Shown piece by piece: positions 1 to 7,508 of a stretch of 16,944 bases of DNA. The stretch lies in assembly GCA_036501345.1 (NCBI GenBank), contig DASYAN010000193.1, positions 1 through 16,944 of the forward strand, written 5' to 3'. The notes beneath the pieces were generated by a model, which did no database searches, was not told where the DNA came from, and saw only the letters and a list, made by a program, of their open reading frames with translations. Source of the stretch: DASYAN01 sp036501345 (GTDB taxonomy: Bacteria; Chloroflexota; Ktedonobacteria; Ktedonobacterales; Ktedonobacteraceae). The position numbers and the translations under genes were made by a program. Position 1 is the stretch's first letter. Each line of letters starts with the position of its first letter.

Positions 1-137
1 GAAATGATGAAAGACAAGTGATTCTGAAGAACACCATGTCGGAGAGCTGGATGACATCGAAAGAGTCATGTCCAGTTCGGGGGAGGGAGATCGGAGAAGT
101 GCCGTGCAACCGGTAACTCGCCGATTTCCTATCCTAC
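1..137 (+). mobile_element. 3' end of a group II intron (domains V and VI)
   Basis: A domain V hairpin is visible at 44-78. The basal stem GAGCTGG (44-50) pairs with CCAGTTC (72-78) and carries the AGC triad. The upper stem is 51-58 with 63-69, capped by a GAAA tetraloop at 59-62. The two-base bulge GT on the 3' side is at 70-71. Domain VI follows: GAGATCGG (87-94) pairs with CCGATTTC (121-128), and the stem continues outward as 82-86 with 129-134, leaving A131 unpaired. A131 is the seventh base from the end when counted as one, the usual branch-point place, and the intron would end CTAC at 137. This is the standard layout of bacterial group II introns. The body of the intron and any reverse transcriptase lie upstream of the window, and bases 1-43 are probably the end of domain IV. 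Confidence 0.82.
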
Positions 138-1013
138 AGTATGAAAGCTGTGAGGAGGGTGATCCGGTGCCCATCGCCATCACGTATGGCTATTCACGGG
201 ATCACCGTGAGGATCTCAAACAATGGATGCTCGCCTTGGTCACCACCCACGATGGAGATGTGCCCATCTTTTTGAGGGCACTGGATGGCAATAGCTCGGA
301 CAAAGAGCATCTGAGTGCAGCGGTCAAAGACGTGATGAAGCAATTGCGTGAGCAGTTGCCAGCCGAGCAAGAACAGCAGATTGTCATCTTTGACAGTGGT
401 GGCTACAGTGAGGCCAATGTGAAGAGCTACAACGAGGCCAAGATACGCTGGATCTCTCGCGTGCCAGAAACCTCCACCGCCGCCAAGGCGGCCCTGCAAC
501 AAGAGTACGAGCAGTGGCAACCCCTTTCAGATGGGTCTGGCGACTCTGTCGTACGCACAATGGATTTGCCCCAAGGCAAAGAACGCTGGATCATCGTACA
601 ACCTCATGCCCGCTTGCTCGCCGCAAAGAAACAGATGGAGAAGAAGGCCAAGAAAACGCAAGAGAAGTGGGAGAAAAAGCTCTGGCATCTCTCGGTGCGC
701 TCCTTTCTTTTTCGCTTCCTCCGTTTTTGGAAAGTCACCGGAGCGGGTGGTGGCTTTGAGTTTCATCATGGTGCTTGCTCTGTTCGTCTATCGCTTAGCT
801 GAGCACCTGCTTCGTTCCCGACTGGCTCAAACCGAAGAGACCGTCCCCAATCAGGTCAATAAGCCGACCAAGCGCCCCACCATGCGCTGGATTTTTCAAT
901 GCTTTGAGGGCATTGATCTATTGCATATCCGCATGGGGTCACGTTGGCACACCCAAGTGCTTGGGCTCCGGGCACTTCATCAAAAGGTGCTTCGTCTGCT
1001 CGGTCCTCCCTAA
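138..1013 (+). pseudogene. IS1634-type DDE transposase, second exon, with internal deletion and frame change
   Basis: The reading frame after the intron resembles IS1634-family (IS4-related) transposases: GYSRDHREDLKQW, the LDGNSSDKEH segment, IFDSGGYSEAN with a likely catalytic Asp, then WISRVPETS and a KK-rich helical stretch. This frame runs to about 700. The recognisable C-terminus then appears one frame over (about 715-1013) as SPERVVALSFIMVLALFVY, followed by the PNQ, KPTKRPTMRWIFQ and FEGIDLL segments. The family normally has well over a hundred residues between these parts, including the third catalytic acidic residue, so an internal deletion changed the frame. An apparent start codon at 68 lies inside intron domain V and is not the real N-terminus; the true N-terminal exon is upstream of the window. 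The gene cannot make an active transposase. No terminal inverted repeat could be identified after 1013. Confidence 0.75.
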
Positions 1014-1879
1014 TGCTCACTTGTATGGGCTCCCTGCGTAAGCAGCTCCGTGGGAGAATGGTCGGCTTGATCATCAGCGTCTTTCACCTGGAAAAGACGT
1101 TGTGGTGGTGTGCCTAAAAATGCTCCTTTTGTCTTTCATACAGACGGCTTTCCTTGTGTGCTTGCTCTCGTCATCCTCTTCATTGGGCCACTTCTCACCC
1201 AGTATACCTCTCCTCTCTCAGTTTCCACATTGGTAACTTCTCTTGCTTTAGTTTCCCCACCTCCCCTTTTTTGAGCGGGATGACCATCTGGAATGGAAAC
1301 CTTTCCCTCGATCACCGCCAAAATGGTCAACCGGAGGTGCTACTGTGTGGGTCTCTCGTCTTGGGGGCCCTTGGAACAACAACGGTTTTTCATTCCGTTC
1401 CTCCTCCCTGCCTTCCTTTTCGCTCTGGCTACAATCTCACAAAACAGGCACAAAGAGCAATCATTGATATCCAAAAAAGCCTTTTCCAAACTGCGGAATG
1501 TGGGTAAAGTATTGTCTTACAAGAGTCAATGTATACTCAATCCCTTCCCTTCCCTTTCTCTTCGATCATGATGGGAAATCTCGACAGAAAGCTGTTTTTC
1601 CTTACTGCTGCTGCAGGGGATACTGCAGGGGTTGTTGCTGCGAGGACATCGGGTCGCTTGTGGGCAGCACGCGGGCTTCCCTTTTGCCGATCAGACCACC
1701 CAATGCACCAATCCCTGCACTAACGCCGAGCATGAGGTACCCCTAAGATCCTTGTAAAAAAGTGCAGTAAAGCAATTTGTTATATTGCTCATGCAGAAAT
1801 CGGATCGGCTCACCCATTACGCAGTTCATCCAATTCCAACCTGTAGTGATGTTTCCATCGGAAATCTCCCTCGTGATTG
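1014..1879. other. Long gap without a convincing gene
   Basis: No reading frame on either strand has protein-like composition over a useful length. The plus strand is rich in runs of C and T, especially 1140-1280 and 1540-1570. Small structures are present: an inverted repeat CGTCTTT/AAAGACG at 1078-1084 and 1093-1099, and AGCAAT/ATTGCT at 1771-1776 and 1784-1789. A short membrane-like minus-strand frame at 1602-1733 is listed separately. The stretch lies between the broken insertion sequence and the exporter gene and may hold the decayed right end of that element. Confidence 0.5.
1602..1733 (-). pseudogene. Possible C-terminal remnant of a small membrane protein
   Basis: On the minus strand a 43-residue frame begins with a glycine-rich hydrophobic stretch (MLGVSAGIGALGGLIGK) and ends in a Pro/Gln-rich tail before TAA. 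An in-frame TAG lies just upstream of the ATG and no ribosome-binding site is obvious, so if it was ever coding this is the tail of a larger membrane protein. No family is recognised. The Gln-rich end reflects repeated CTGCAG-type words in the DNA, which could also arise by chance. Confidence 0.2.
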
Positions 1880-2776
1880 TTATCCCCTCTTGTCTAGGAA
1901 CGAGACGCCACATGATGCCACAATGATAAGGAACATGGCGAGAAACCCGCGTGCTCCGATGGTCTCGCCCAGCAGGACAAATCCGATTAGAGCAGAAACT
2001 GCTGGCTCCAGACTCATCAATACCCCAAAGGCTCGTGCGGACATACGCCTGAGTGCTTCAAGCTCAAGCGCAAAAGGAATGACCGCCGAAAGGACAGCTA
2101 CGACTAAGCCAAGCAGGAGAGGAGCAGGATGATGTACGAGTGGTGCTAAGCTTCCTATATCAAATGGCAGAAGCACAATGGCTGCTACACTCGTGCTCAG
2201 TGCCAAGCCAGTGGTTCCAGGAAAAGTCCGTCCGACACGCACGTTGACCAGGATATAAGCAGCCCAACTAGCACCAGCCATCATGGCCAACATCACACCG
2301 AATGGATCAAGAGCCATGCCCCCTTTGATAGGGAGAAGCAAAGTAATGCCTATGGCCGCCAGCACAATCCAGAGCAGGTCCAAGAGACGACGTGAACTGA
2401 CCAGTGAGACGCCAAGTGGGCCGATAAATGAGAGTGTGGTTGCTACACCAAGCGGTATTCGTGAAATCGATGCAAAATAGAGCGAGTTCATTGCAGCAAT
2501 CACTAAGCCAAAGAGCACAACCCAGCCATATTCACGCCAGGTATAGCCGCGCAAGCGAGGACGTGTCATGATCATGTAGATGATTGCAGCTAGCCCAATA
2601 CGCAAGAAGACAGCTCCCCCAGGACCCACCAGATGAAACAGCCCCTTGGCAATGGCTGTTCCTGACTGTACTAAGAGGATAGAAAGCAACAGCAACAAAG
2701 GAGGAGGCAAAAACCGAGTAGTTGTCTGTACCATACCCATGCGATGGGGCGTCTGTTCCTGGACTTTTGATGACAT
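1880..2776 (-). CDS. rhtA: EamA/DMT-family exporter, RhtA-like
   Basis: A 298-residue protein with about ten hydrophobic segments, the size and layout of the drug/metabolite transporter superfamily with two EamA repeats. It follows the RhtA (YbiF) pattern closely: LLVQSGTAIAKGLF near the N-terminus, GPGGAVFLRIGLAA, NSLYFASISRIPLGVATT, FIGPLGVSLVSSRR in the first half, and FALELEALRRMSARAFGVL plus MSLEPAVSALIGF in the second. RhtA proteins export threonine, homoserine and related amino acids across the inner membrane; the substrate here is inferred from family only. The ATG is preceded by AAGGGGA about eight bases upstream. The gene appears complete and monocistronic. It lies between an insertion-sequence remnant and a Tn3-type recombinase, so it may have been carried or flanked by mobile DNA, but nothing in its own sequence looks damaged. 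Confidence 0.85.
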   Translation of the reverse strand: MSSKVQEQTPHRMGMVQTTTRFLPPPLLLLLSILLVQSGTAIAKGLFHLVGPGGAVFLRIGLAAIIYMIMTRPRLRGYTWREYGWVVLFGLVIAAMNSLYFASISRIPLGVATTLSFIGPLGVSLVSSRRLLDLLWIVLAAIGITLLLPIKGGMALDPFGVMLAMMAGASWAAYILVNVRVGRTFPGTTGLALSTSVAAIVLLPFDIGSLAPLVHHPAPLLLGLVVAVLSAVIPFALELEALRRMSARAFGVLMSLEPAVSALIGFVLLGETIGARGFLAMFLIIVASCGVSFLDKRG

Positions 2777-2864
2777 GGAGAGGTCCCCTTAGAGATCAGT
2801 GTGAAGATAGGCAGGAAAATACTGTGTTTTCGTATTGAGAAGCATGAAGGCTATTTCCTGAGAT

Positions 2865-3476
2865 TTATTCACGGAGATGGCGTTTCTTGATGTAGGTATT
2901 GAGGGCGAGATGGTTCCTATATCCAAGCAGTTTGGCAATCTTGCGCACCGATAACCCTAGCTTCAGCAATTCCTTGATCCGATCTCTATTTGTATCAAAC
3001 TTGCTTTTCTGGATTGTGCCTTTCGGCTTGCCTAATTTCACGCCCTGGAACTTCTTCGCTGCAAGTGCTTCTTTCGTGCGGAGGCTAATTAAGTCTCGCT
3101 CAAACTCAGCGAAGAGAGAAAAGAGCGTGATGACAATTTTACTGTTCATATCATGCTGATTGATATCAAGATTCTGTTTCAGCACGATAATGCGGATACT
3201 GCGAGTGATGAGTTCATTCACCAGCGCAATGATTTCTGCAGTACTGCGCCCCAAGCGAGGAAGCTCTGTAACGATCAGGGTATCGGAATCAGTAAGTATT
3301 TGCAGCACTTCCTCAATACGCCGCTGTTTGGTGGTCTTACGAGAGGAGATGGTAATCTCTACGAAGTCATCTATTTTGAGGTCTTTTTTTCTGGCATATT
3401 CTAAGATTTCCAATTTCTGGGTGTTCAAATCCTGTTTGTCGGTGGATGCTCGGATGTAGGCAATCATTTTGCTCAT
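2865..3476 (-). CDS. Serine recombinase (resolvase/invertase family)
   Basis: A 203-residue small serine recombinase. The catalytic domain occupies about residues 4-140: YIRASTDKQ with the nucleophile Ser11 and Arg9, ELPRLGRS with Arg74 and Arg77, and the LFAEFERDLISLRTKEAL segment containing the helix E start. GKPKGT follows, then a C-terminal helix-turn-helix at about 163-198 (ELLKLGLSVRKIAKLLGY). The sequence is closest in style to Mpi/Hin-type invertases and to Tn3 resolvases. A GTG twelve codons upstream (3512) keeps the frame open, but the ATG at 3476 is preferred because AAGAGGAG lies 11 bases before it and family alignment starts there. It is divergent from the broken tnpA, the classic Tn3 arrangement, so resolution of cointegrates is the likely role; inversion is an alternative. 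All visible catalytic residues are intact although its partner transposase is dead. Confidence 0.85.
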   Translation of the reverse strand: MSKMIAYIRASTDKQDLNTQKLEILEYARKKDLKIDDFVEITISSRKTTKQRRIEEVLQILTDSDTLIVTELPRLGRSTAEIIALVNELITRSIRIIVLKQNLDINQHDMNSKIVITLFSLFAEFERDLISLRTKEALAAKKFQGVKLGKPKGTIQKSKFDTNRDRIKELLKLGLSVRKIAKLLGYRNHLALNTYIKKRHLRE

Positions 3477-3511
3477 ACTTGGTCTGTCTCCTCTTAATCT
3501 GAAAATTGCCA

Positions 3512-3604
3512 CAACAAGTATACAATTTGTTGAGGTTATTTGCCAAATATTGCATGCTATTCTGACTGTGAGATAACGGTCGTTATCACGTAGACAAATC
3601 GTGA
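3512..3604. promoter_or_regulatory. Palindromic res-like region between recombinase and transposase genes
   Basis: Three inverted repeats lie between the divergent genes. CAACAA (3512-3517) faces TTGTTG (3527-3532). GATAACG (3572-3578) faces CGTTATC (3581-3587) across a two-base centre. TCACG (3586-3590) faces CGTGA (3600-3604) and overlaps the second repeat. Tn3-type res sites consist of several imperfect dyads in exactly this position, so this is the likely recombination and operator site. Which dyad is the crossover subsite cannot be decided from sequence alone. Confidence 0.45.
3517..3546 (-). promoter_or_regulatory. Promoter of the serine recombinase gene
   Basis: On the minus strand TTGGCA (3541-3546) and TATACT (3517-3522) are separated by 18 bases, each matching five of six sigma70 consensus positions. 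The -10 element lies inside the inverted repeat at 3512-3532, so recombinase bound there would block its own promoter, as known for Tn3-family resolvases. Confidence 0.55.
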
Positions 3605-3734
3605 GAGGCCGAGTAGCTCAGCAGTCCTACCCGCTTGTCTTCCCTCCACCTCATTGGGTAATATGCAGACACTCCTGCACTTCAATGGAGAACAGAGGGA
3701 GAGTATGCACGTGGAAAGGGAGGGTTTTCCTCCG

Positions 3735-6167
3735 ATGACCAGTATTGAACGAACTACCTATCCCCGTTTTCGTCGTGCCCCAAGCGTTCGGGAATTGCGT
3801 GATCTCTCTACACCCACCCTTGCCGATGTGGACTTTGTGAACCAGACCTCGCGCGGGCCAGCACAAAAATTTGGGTTGATGATCTTGCTCAAAGTGTATC
3901 AGTGCCTGGGCTATTTTCCTAAACCTGAAACCATCCCAGTGACCATTATTGGTCATATTTGAGCGGCCATGAAATTGGATGCCACGCTTGTCCCTGATAT
4001 TGCATCCAATCACACGCTCTATCGTTATCACAAGGCTATCCGAGACCACTTGGAGATCCAGGGTGAGGGAAAGCACATCCGACATGTCGCAGCACAGGCC
4101 ATGCACAAAGCCGCTCAGGTGATGGAACATCCGGCTGATCTCATCAGTGCAGCAACCGAGGTGTTAGTCAAAGAACACTGTGAGCTGCCTGCCTTTAGTA
4201 CCGTGGCACGAATGGCTGGACGCATCCGCACGCTGGTCAATAGAGGCATCTATCAGCGCATCCAGACTAAGCTCTCCGATGCCGAGCAACAGGCACTCTT
4301 GGCTCTGCTTGAGCAGGAGGGCGAATCCACCTCTCCTACTCCCTTCAACCGGATCAAGGAGGCCCCCAAGAGTGCGGCCCTGACCCACTTGGATGAATGG
4401 CTCAGCCGTCTTATCTGGCTTGAGTCGTTGGGCAATATGCAACATCTGGTGGAAGGCATCCCTTATGCCAAGGTGAAGCATTTAGCTGAAGAAGCTCGTT
4501 CTCTCCATGCAACCAACCTCAAAGACAATCCTCCTTCCAAGCGTCTCGCGCTTCTCGTTTGTCTCATCCACCAAGCAACCGTCAGCACGCGTGATAAGAT
4601 TGTGGTGATGTTCCTCAAATGCATGAGTACGCTCACCACCAAAGCCAAGGAAGAACTCGAGCGACTCAAGGCAGAAGAGCGGGCAACGGCTGAACACTTC
4701 ATCGAGGTCTTCTCTGATGTCTTGCATGTGACAACCGAGCAAGAGGACTCGACGTCCTCCGACCAGCAGATCCGCGAGGTCCTTGAGCGAGAGGGTGGAG
4801 CCGCCCATCTTTTAGCGCAGTGCGAACAGATCAGTGCCCATCATGGGAATCGTTACCAGCCCCTAGTCTGGAGGCTGTACTCTCGTCATCGGAAGGCTCT
4901 CTTCCAGGTGATCAAGACGCTCGATTTGCAGTCAACGACTTCAGATCAGACCCTGGTTGATGCGGTAAACTTTCTCATCGCCCATGAGGAAGATCGTGGC
5001 AAGTATGTGGATGCTACCCTGGATCTCTGTTTTGTCAGTCAGAAGTGGCTCCGCACGATCAGTGTGCAACATGATGGGAAAGACTGCTATGTCCGCAAAC
5101 ACCTGGAAACCTGTCTTTTCAGTTACATCGCGGCTTCACTCAAAACAGGCGATTTGTGCGTCACCGGATCTGAACAGTTTGCTGATTACCGTAGCCAACT
5201 CATGAGCTGGGCGGAGTGTGAACCCAAAGTGGCCGAATATTGTCAGCGTCTCAACTTATCCACGACCGCAGAGGGCTTTGTCGAGCATCTGCGCACTCGG
5301 CTGACTGAGGTCGCTACAGCCGTCGATCAGGGCAAACCAAAGAACCAGTATTTGCAGATCGACGAGAAGGGGGAGCCATCTCTCAAATGGCTCAAAGCCA
5401 AAGCGGCACCACGCGGGCTTAAACAGTTGGAAGAGGCTCTTCAAATGGCTCGCCATCTCAGGGGTCTTCTCGATGCTGGCCAGGTTGCCCACATCAACCA
5501 CCGCCACATCACAGCGGAGAAGCTGGAAGCAGCCATTCGCGATGTCATCAATTGCTTTCATCGCTTCAAGTTGCCCCACTATGGGGGTGATGAGAAACGA
5601 GCTGCTGCTGATGGAACGCAATATGACCTGGCAGAAGAGAATCTGCTAGTCGAGAGGCATATTCGCTATGGCGGCTACGGAGGCATTGCCTATCAGCATG
5701 TCAGTGACACCTATATCTTAGACACCTATATCTTATTGTTCAGTCACTTCGTCTCGTGTTCGGTATGGGAGGCTATATACATTTTAGACGGATTGATGCG
5801 CAATACCTCAGAGATCAAACCAAAGACGTTTCACGCGGATACTCAGGGTCAAAATCTGCCAGTGTTTGGTCTCTCCCGCCTCTTGGGAATTGAACTGATG
5901 CCACGCATCCGCAATTGGAAGGATCTCAAATTCTATCGCCCTGAGCGTTCAACCACCTACGAGCATATCGACACGCTCTTCGGTGACAACGTGGCCGATT
6001 GGGAATTGATCAAGACGCATTGGCAGGATCTCTTGCGAGTAGTGATCTCAATCCAAGAAGGCAAAATCCTCCCAATTTGGGATTGGATCTGTTTACATCC
6101 AAACTGTCCTAATATAAGAGTACCTGATGGGAGAGGTTTTTTCCTAGGAACAAAGCGGACAACTTGA
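3735..6167 (+). pseudogene. tnpA: Tn3-family transposase TnpA, broken by a TGA and C-terminally truncated
   Basis: The frame starts at ATG 3735 (MTSIERTTYPRFRR), 10-11 bases after AAAGGGAGGG, and reads as a DUF4158-type N-terminus. It is cut by TGA at 3960-3962 (codon 76), then resumes in the same frame after the stop. The TGA sits where relatives usually have Arg, consistent with CGA to TGA. The body carries RHVAAQAMHKAAQVM, LPAFSTVARMAGRIRTLVNR and the catalytic core: AAADGTQYDL (first Asp at 5610-5612), HIRYGGYGGIAYQHVSDTY, and FHADTQGQ (second Asp at 5838-5840). A 15-bp in-frame tandem duplication at 5706-5735 adds five residues after SDTY. Similarity ends at about 6074 within SIQEGKILP; about 93 unrelated bases follow to the stop. 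Tn3 transposases are about 1000 residues, so roughly 180 are missing, including the catalytic Glu. Confidence 0.85.
5706..5735 (+). repeat. 15-bp perfect tandem duplication inside tnpA
   Basis: GACACCTATATCTTA occurs twice in direct succession (5706-5720 and 5721-5735). It duplicates the residues DTYIL in frame, giving DTYILDTYIL where Tn3 transposases normally have one copy. It lies between the first and second catalytic Asp codons. Confidence 0.9.
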
Positions 6168-6206
6168 GAGTGAAAGTCCATCTGCAGACATCTATCTCTA
6201 CAATTA

Positions 6207-6298
6207 TTGACTTTCTTAGTCAACTATGTCAACTTTGTACATATCATAATAAATTTTAATGATATTAATAACCTACCATAACAAAGAAAGCTATGGTA
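6207..6298. promoter_or_regulatory. Hairpin-rich leader region upstream of the sulfonate-uptake operon
   Basis: Three inverted repeats occur in series. TTGACT/AGTCAA is at 6207-6212 and 6218-6223, followed by a further GTCAACT at 6228-6234. ATATCAT/ATGATAT is at 6241-6247 and 6259-6265. TACCATA/TATGGTA is at 6274-6280 and 6292-6298. The last two each have 7-bp arms and 11-base centres. None is followed by a T-run. They lie 140-230 bases before the first gene of the operon and could be operators for a sulfur or nitrogen regulator, or structure left by a mobile element. No convincing sigma70 promoter was found between them and the gene. Confidence 0.4.
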
Positions 6299-6439
6299 TT
6301 GTTTAATTGGGATGTAAGGACTTGGCATACGACTAGATTGCACATCTCGCATAAGAATCCGCTATCGATCACGGTAGAGTAAGGATATCAAGGTACATAC
6401 TCTTCAAATATATACTTTTTACAAGGAGTACACATTTTA

Positions 6440-7495
6440 ATGAAAGCCATTTCTCGGTCTTATCTACGTGGCTTTATTCTGCTCCTATTGTTCTCACTCA
6501 CCCTGGGAGCATGCGGCGAGAGCACAACTAGCAGCACTAATCAGAGTAGTGGACCAACTACTGTCCATCTGGCCTATTTTCCTAACCTCACCCATGCTGT
6601 TGCACTGGTCGGAGTCGCACGTGGCACTTTTCAGAAGGCCATCGGATCGAATCATCTCGATACCAAAACATTCAATGCTGGTCCCGATCTGATCAATGCC
6701 TTGCTTGCTGGATCGATTGACATCGGCTTTGTTGGTCCCAACCCAGCTATCAATGGCTATATTACTAGCCATGGCGGGCTACGGATCATCTCTGGAGCTT
6801 CCAGCGGTGGCGCTCTGTTGATTGTTCGGCCAGGGGCTAACATTAAAACTGCACAGGACTTGAATGGTAAAAAGCTCGCGGACCCGCAAGCTGGTGGCAC
6901 CCAGGATATCTCCCTACGTCACTACCTACAAGGCAATGGGCTGAAAACGACCGATCAGGGTGGAACTATTCAGATCATACCTACCGACAACTCAACCATT
7001 TTAACGGAATTTAAGCAGGGTCAGATCGATGGTGCATGGGTTCCTGAGCCCTATGCCTCACGCCTTATTGTGGAAGATCATGGACAGGCCTTTGTTGATG
7101 AGCGCACGCTGTGGCCCAATCACAAATTTGTGACAACTAACGTCATTGTACGTAAGGCGTTCCTTGATCAGCATCCCGACATTGTGAAGGAGTTCTTACA
7201 AGCTGATGTCGAGACTGTCCAGTATATTCAGAGCAATCCTGATGATGCTAAGAAACTGATCAATAGTCAGCTTCAAACGCTCACTGGTAAGCCTCTCTCA
7301 TCGGCGGTATTAGACCAAGCCTTGAAGAATCTGGACCTTACCTACGATCCGCTTGCTTCAACACTCTTTCAAGCGGCCGATAATGCCTATGCACTGAAGC
7401 TCCTGAAAAGCAAACCGGATAAGGGCATTTACGATCTCGATCCTCTTAACGCAATTCTTGCAAGTAAAGGGTTAACTCAAGTTTCAGTGTCCTGA
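6440..7495 (+). CDS. ssuA: ABC transporter substrate-binding lipoprotein, SsuA/TauA-like
   Basis: A 351-residue periplasmic-type binding protein of the SsuA/TauA/NMT1-like group. It starts with a short basic stretch, a hydrophobic signal segment (residues about 11-22) and the lipobox LGAC, so Cys25 should be lipidated and the mature protein held on the outer face of the membrane. A Ser/Thr-rich linker follows, then a two-lobed domain with TVHLAYFPNLTHA, GSIDIGFVGPNPAI, GKKLADPQAGGTQDISLR and IDGAWVPEPYASRL, all typical of aliphatic sulfonate, taurine or nitrate binders. AAGGAG lies 11 bases before the ATG. It is followed after 13 bases by the ATPase gene and then the permease. The ligand cannot be told from sequence; sulfonates or taurine are the first guess, and thiamine-precursor binders of the same fold are an alternative. 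Confidence 0.88.
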   Translation: MKAISRSYLRGFILLLLFSLTLGACGESTTSSTNQSSGPTTVHLAYFPNLTHAVALVGVARGTFQKAIGSNHLDTKTFNAGPDLINALLAGSIDIGFVGPNPAINGYITSHGGLRIISGASSGGALLIVRPGANIKTAQDLNGKKLADPQAGGTQDISLRHYLQGNGLKTTDQGGTIQIIPTDNSTILTEFKQGQIDGAWVPEPYASRLIVEDHGQAFVDERTLWPNHKFVTTNVIVRKAFLDQHPDIVKEFLQADVETVQYIQSNPDDAKKLINSQLQTLTGKPLSSAVLDQALKNLDLTYDPLASTLFQAADNAYALKLLKSKPDKGIYDLDPLNAILASKGLTQVSVS

Positions 7496-7508
7496 GAGGA
7501 GATTGTCT

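Larger units (their letters stand above)
2865..6074. mobile_element. Remnant of a Tn3-family transposon
   Basis: The recombinase gene (minus), a res-like spacer and a divergent transposase gene (plus) form the standard Tn3 module. The right end is lost: the transposase loses its family similarity at about 6074 and no terminal inverted repeat was seen beyond it. No recognisable 38-bp GGGG-type end was found to the left of the recombinase either, so the left limit given here is simply the end of that gene. The element cannot transpose by itself. Confidence 0.65.

Noticed and set aside
1154..1746. Several open frames of 60-117 codons in the 1.1-1.75 kb gap
   Set aside because: Composition is rich in Ser, Pro, Phe and Cys from a pyrimidine-rich strand, with no ribosome-binding sites or family resemblance.
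3601..3650. tRNA-like words (GAGTAGCTCAGCAGT) upstream of tnpA
   Set aside because: Only a D-arm-like string is present; there is no matching acceptor stem, anticodon arm or T-loop motif in the next 70 bases.
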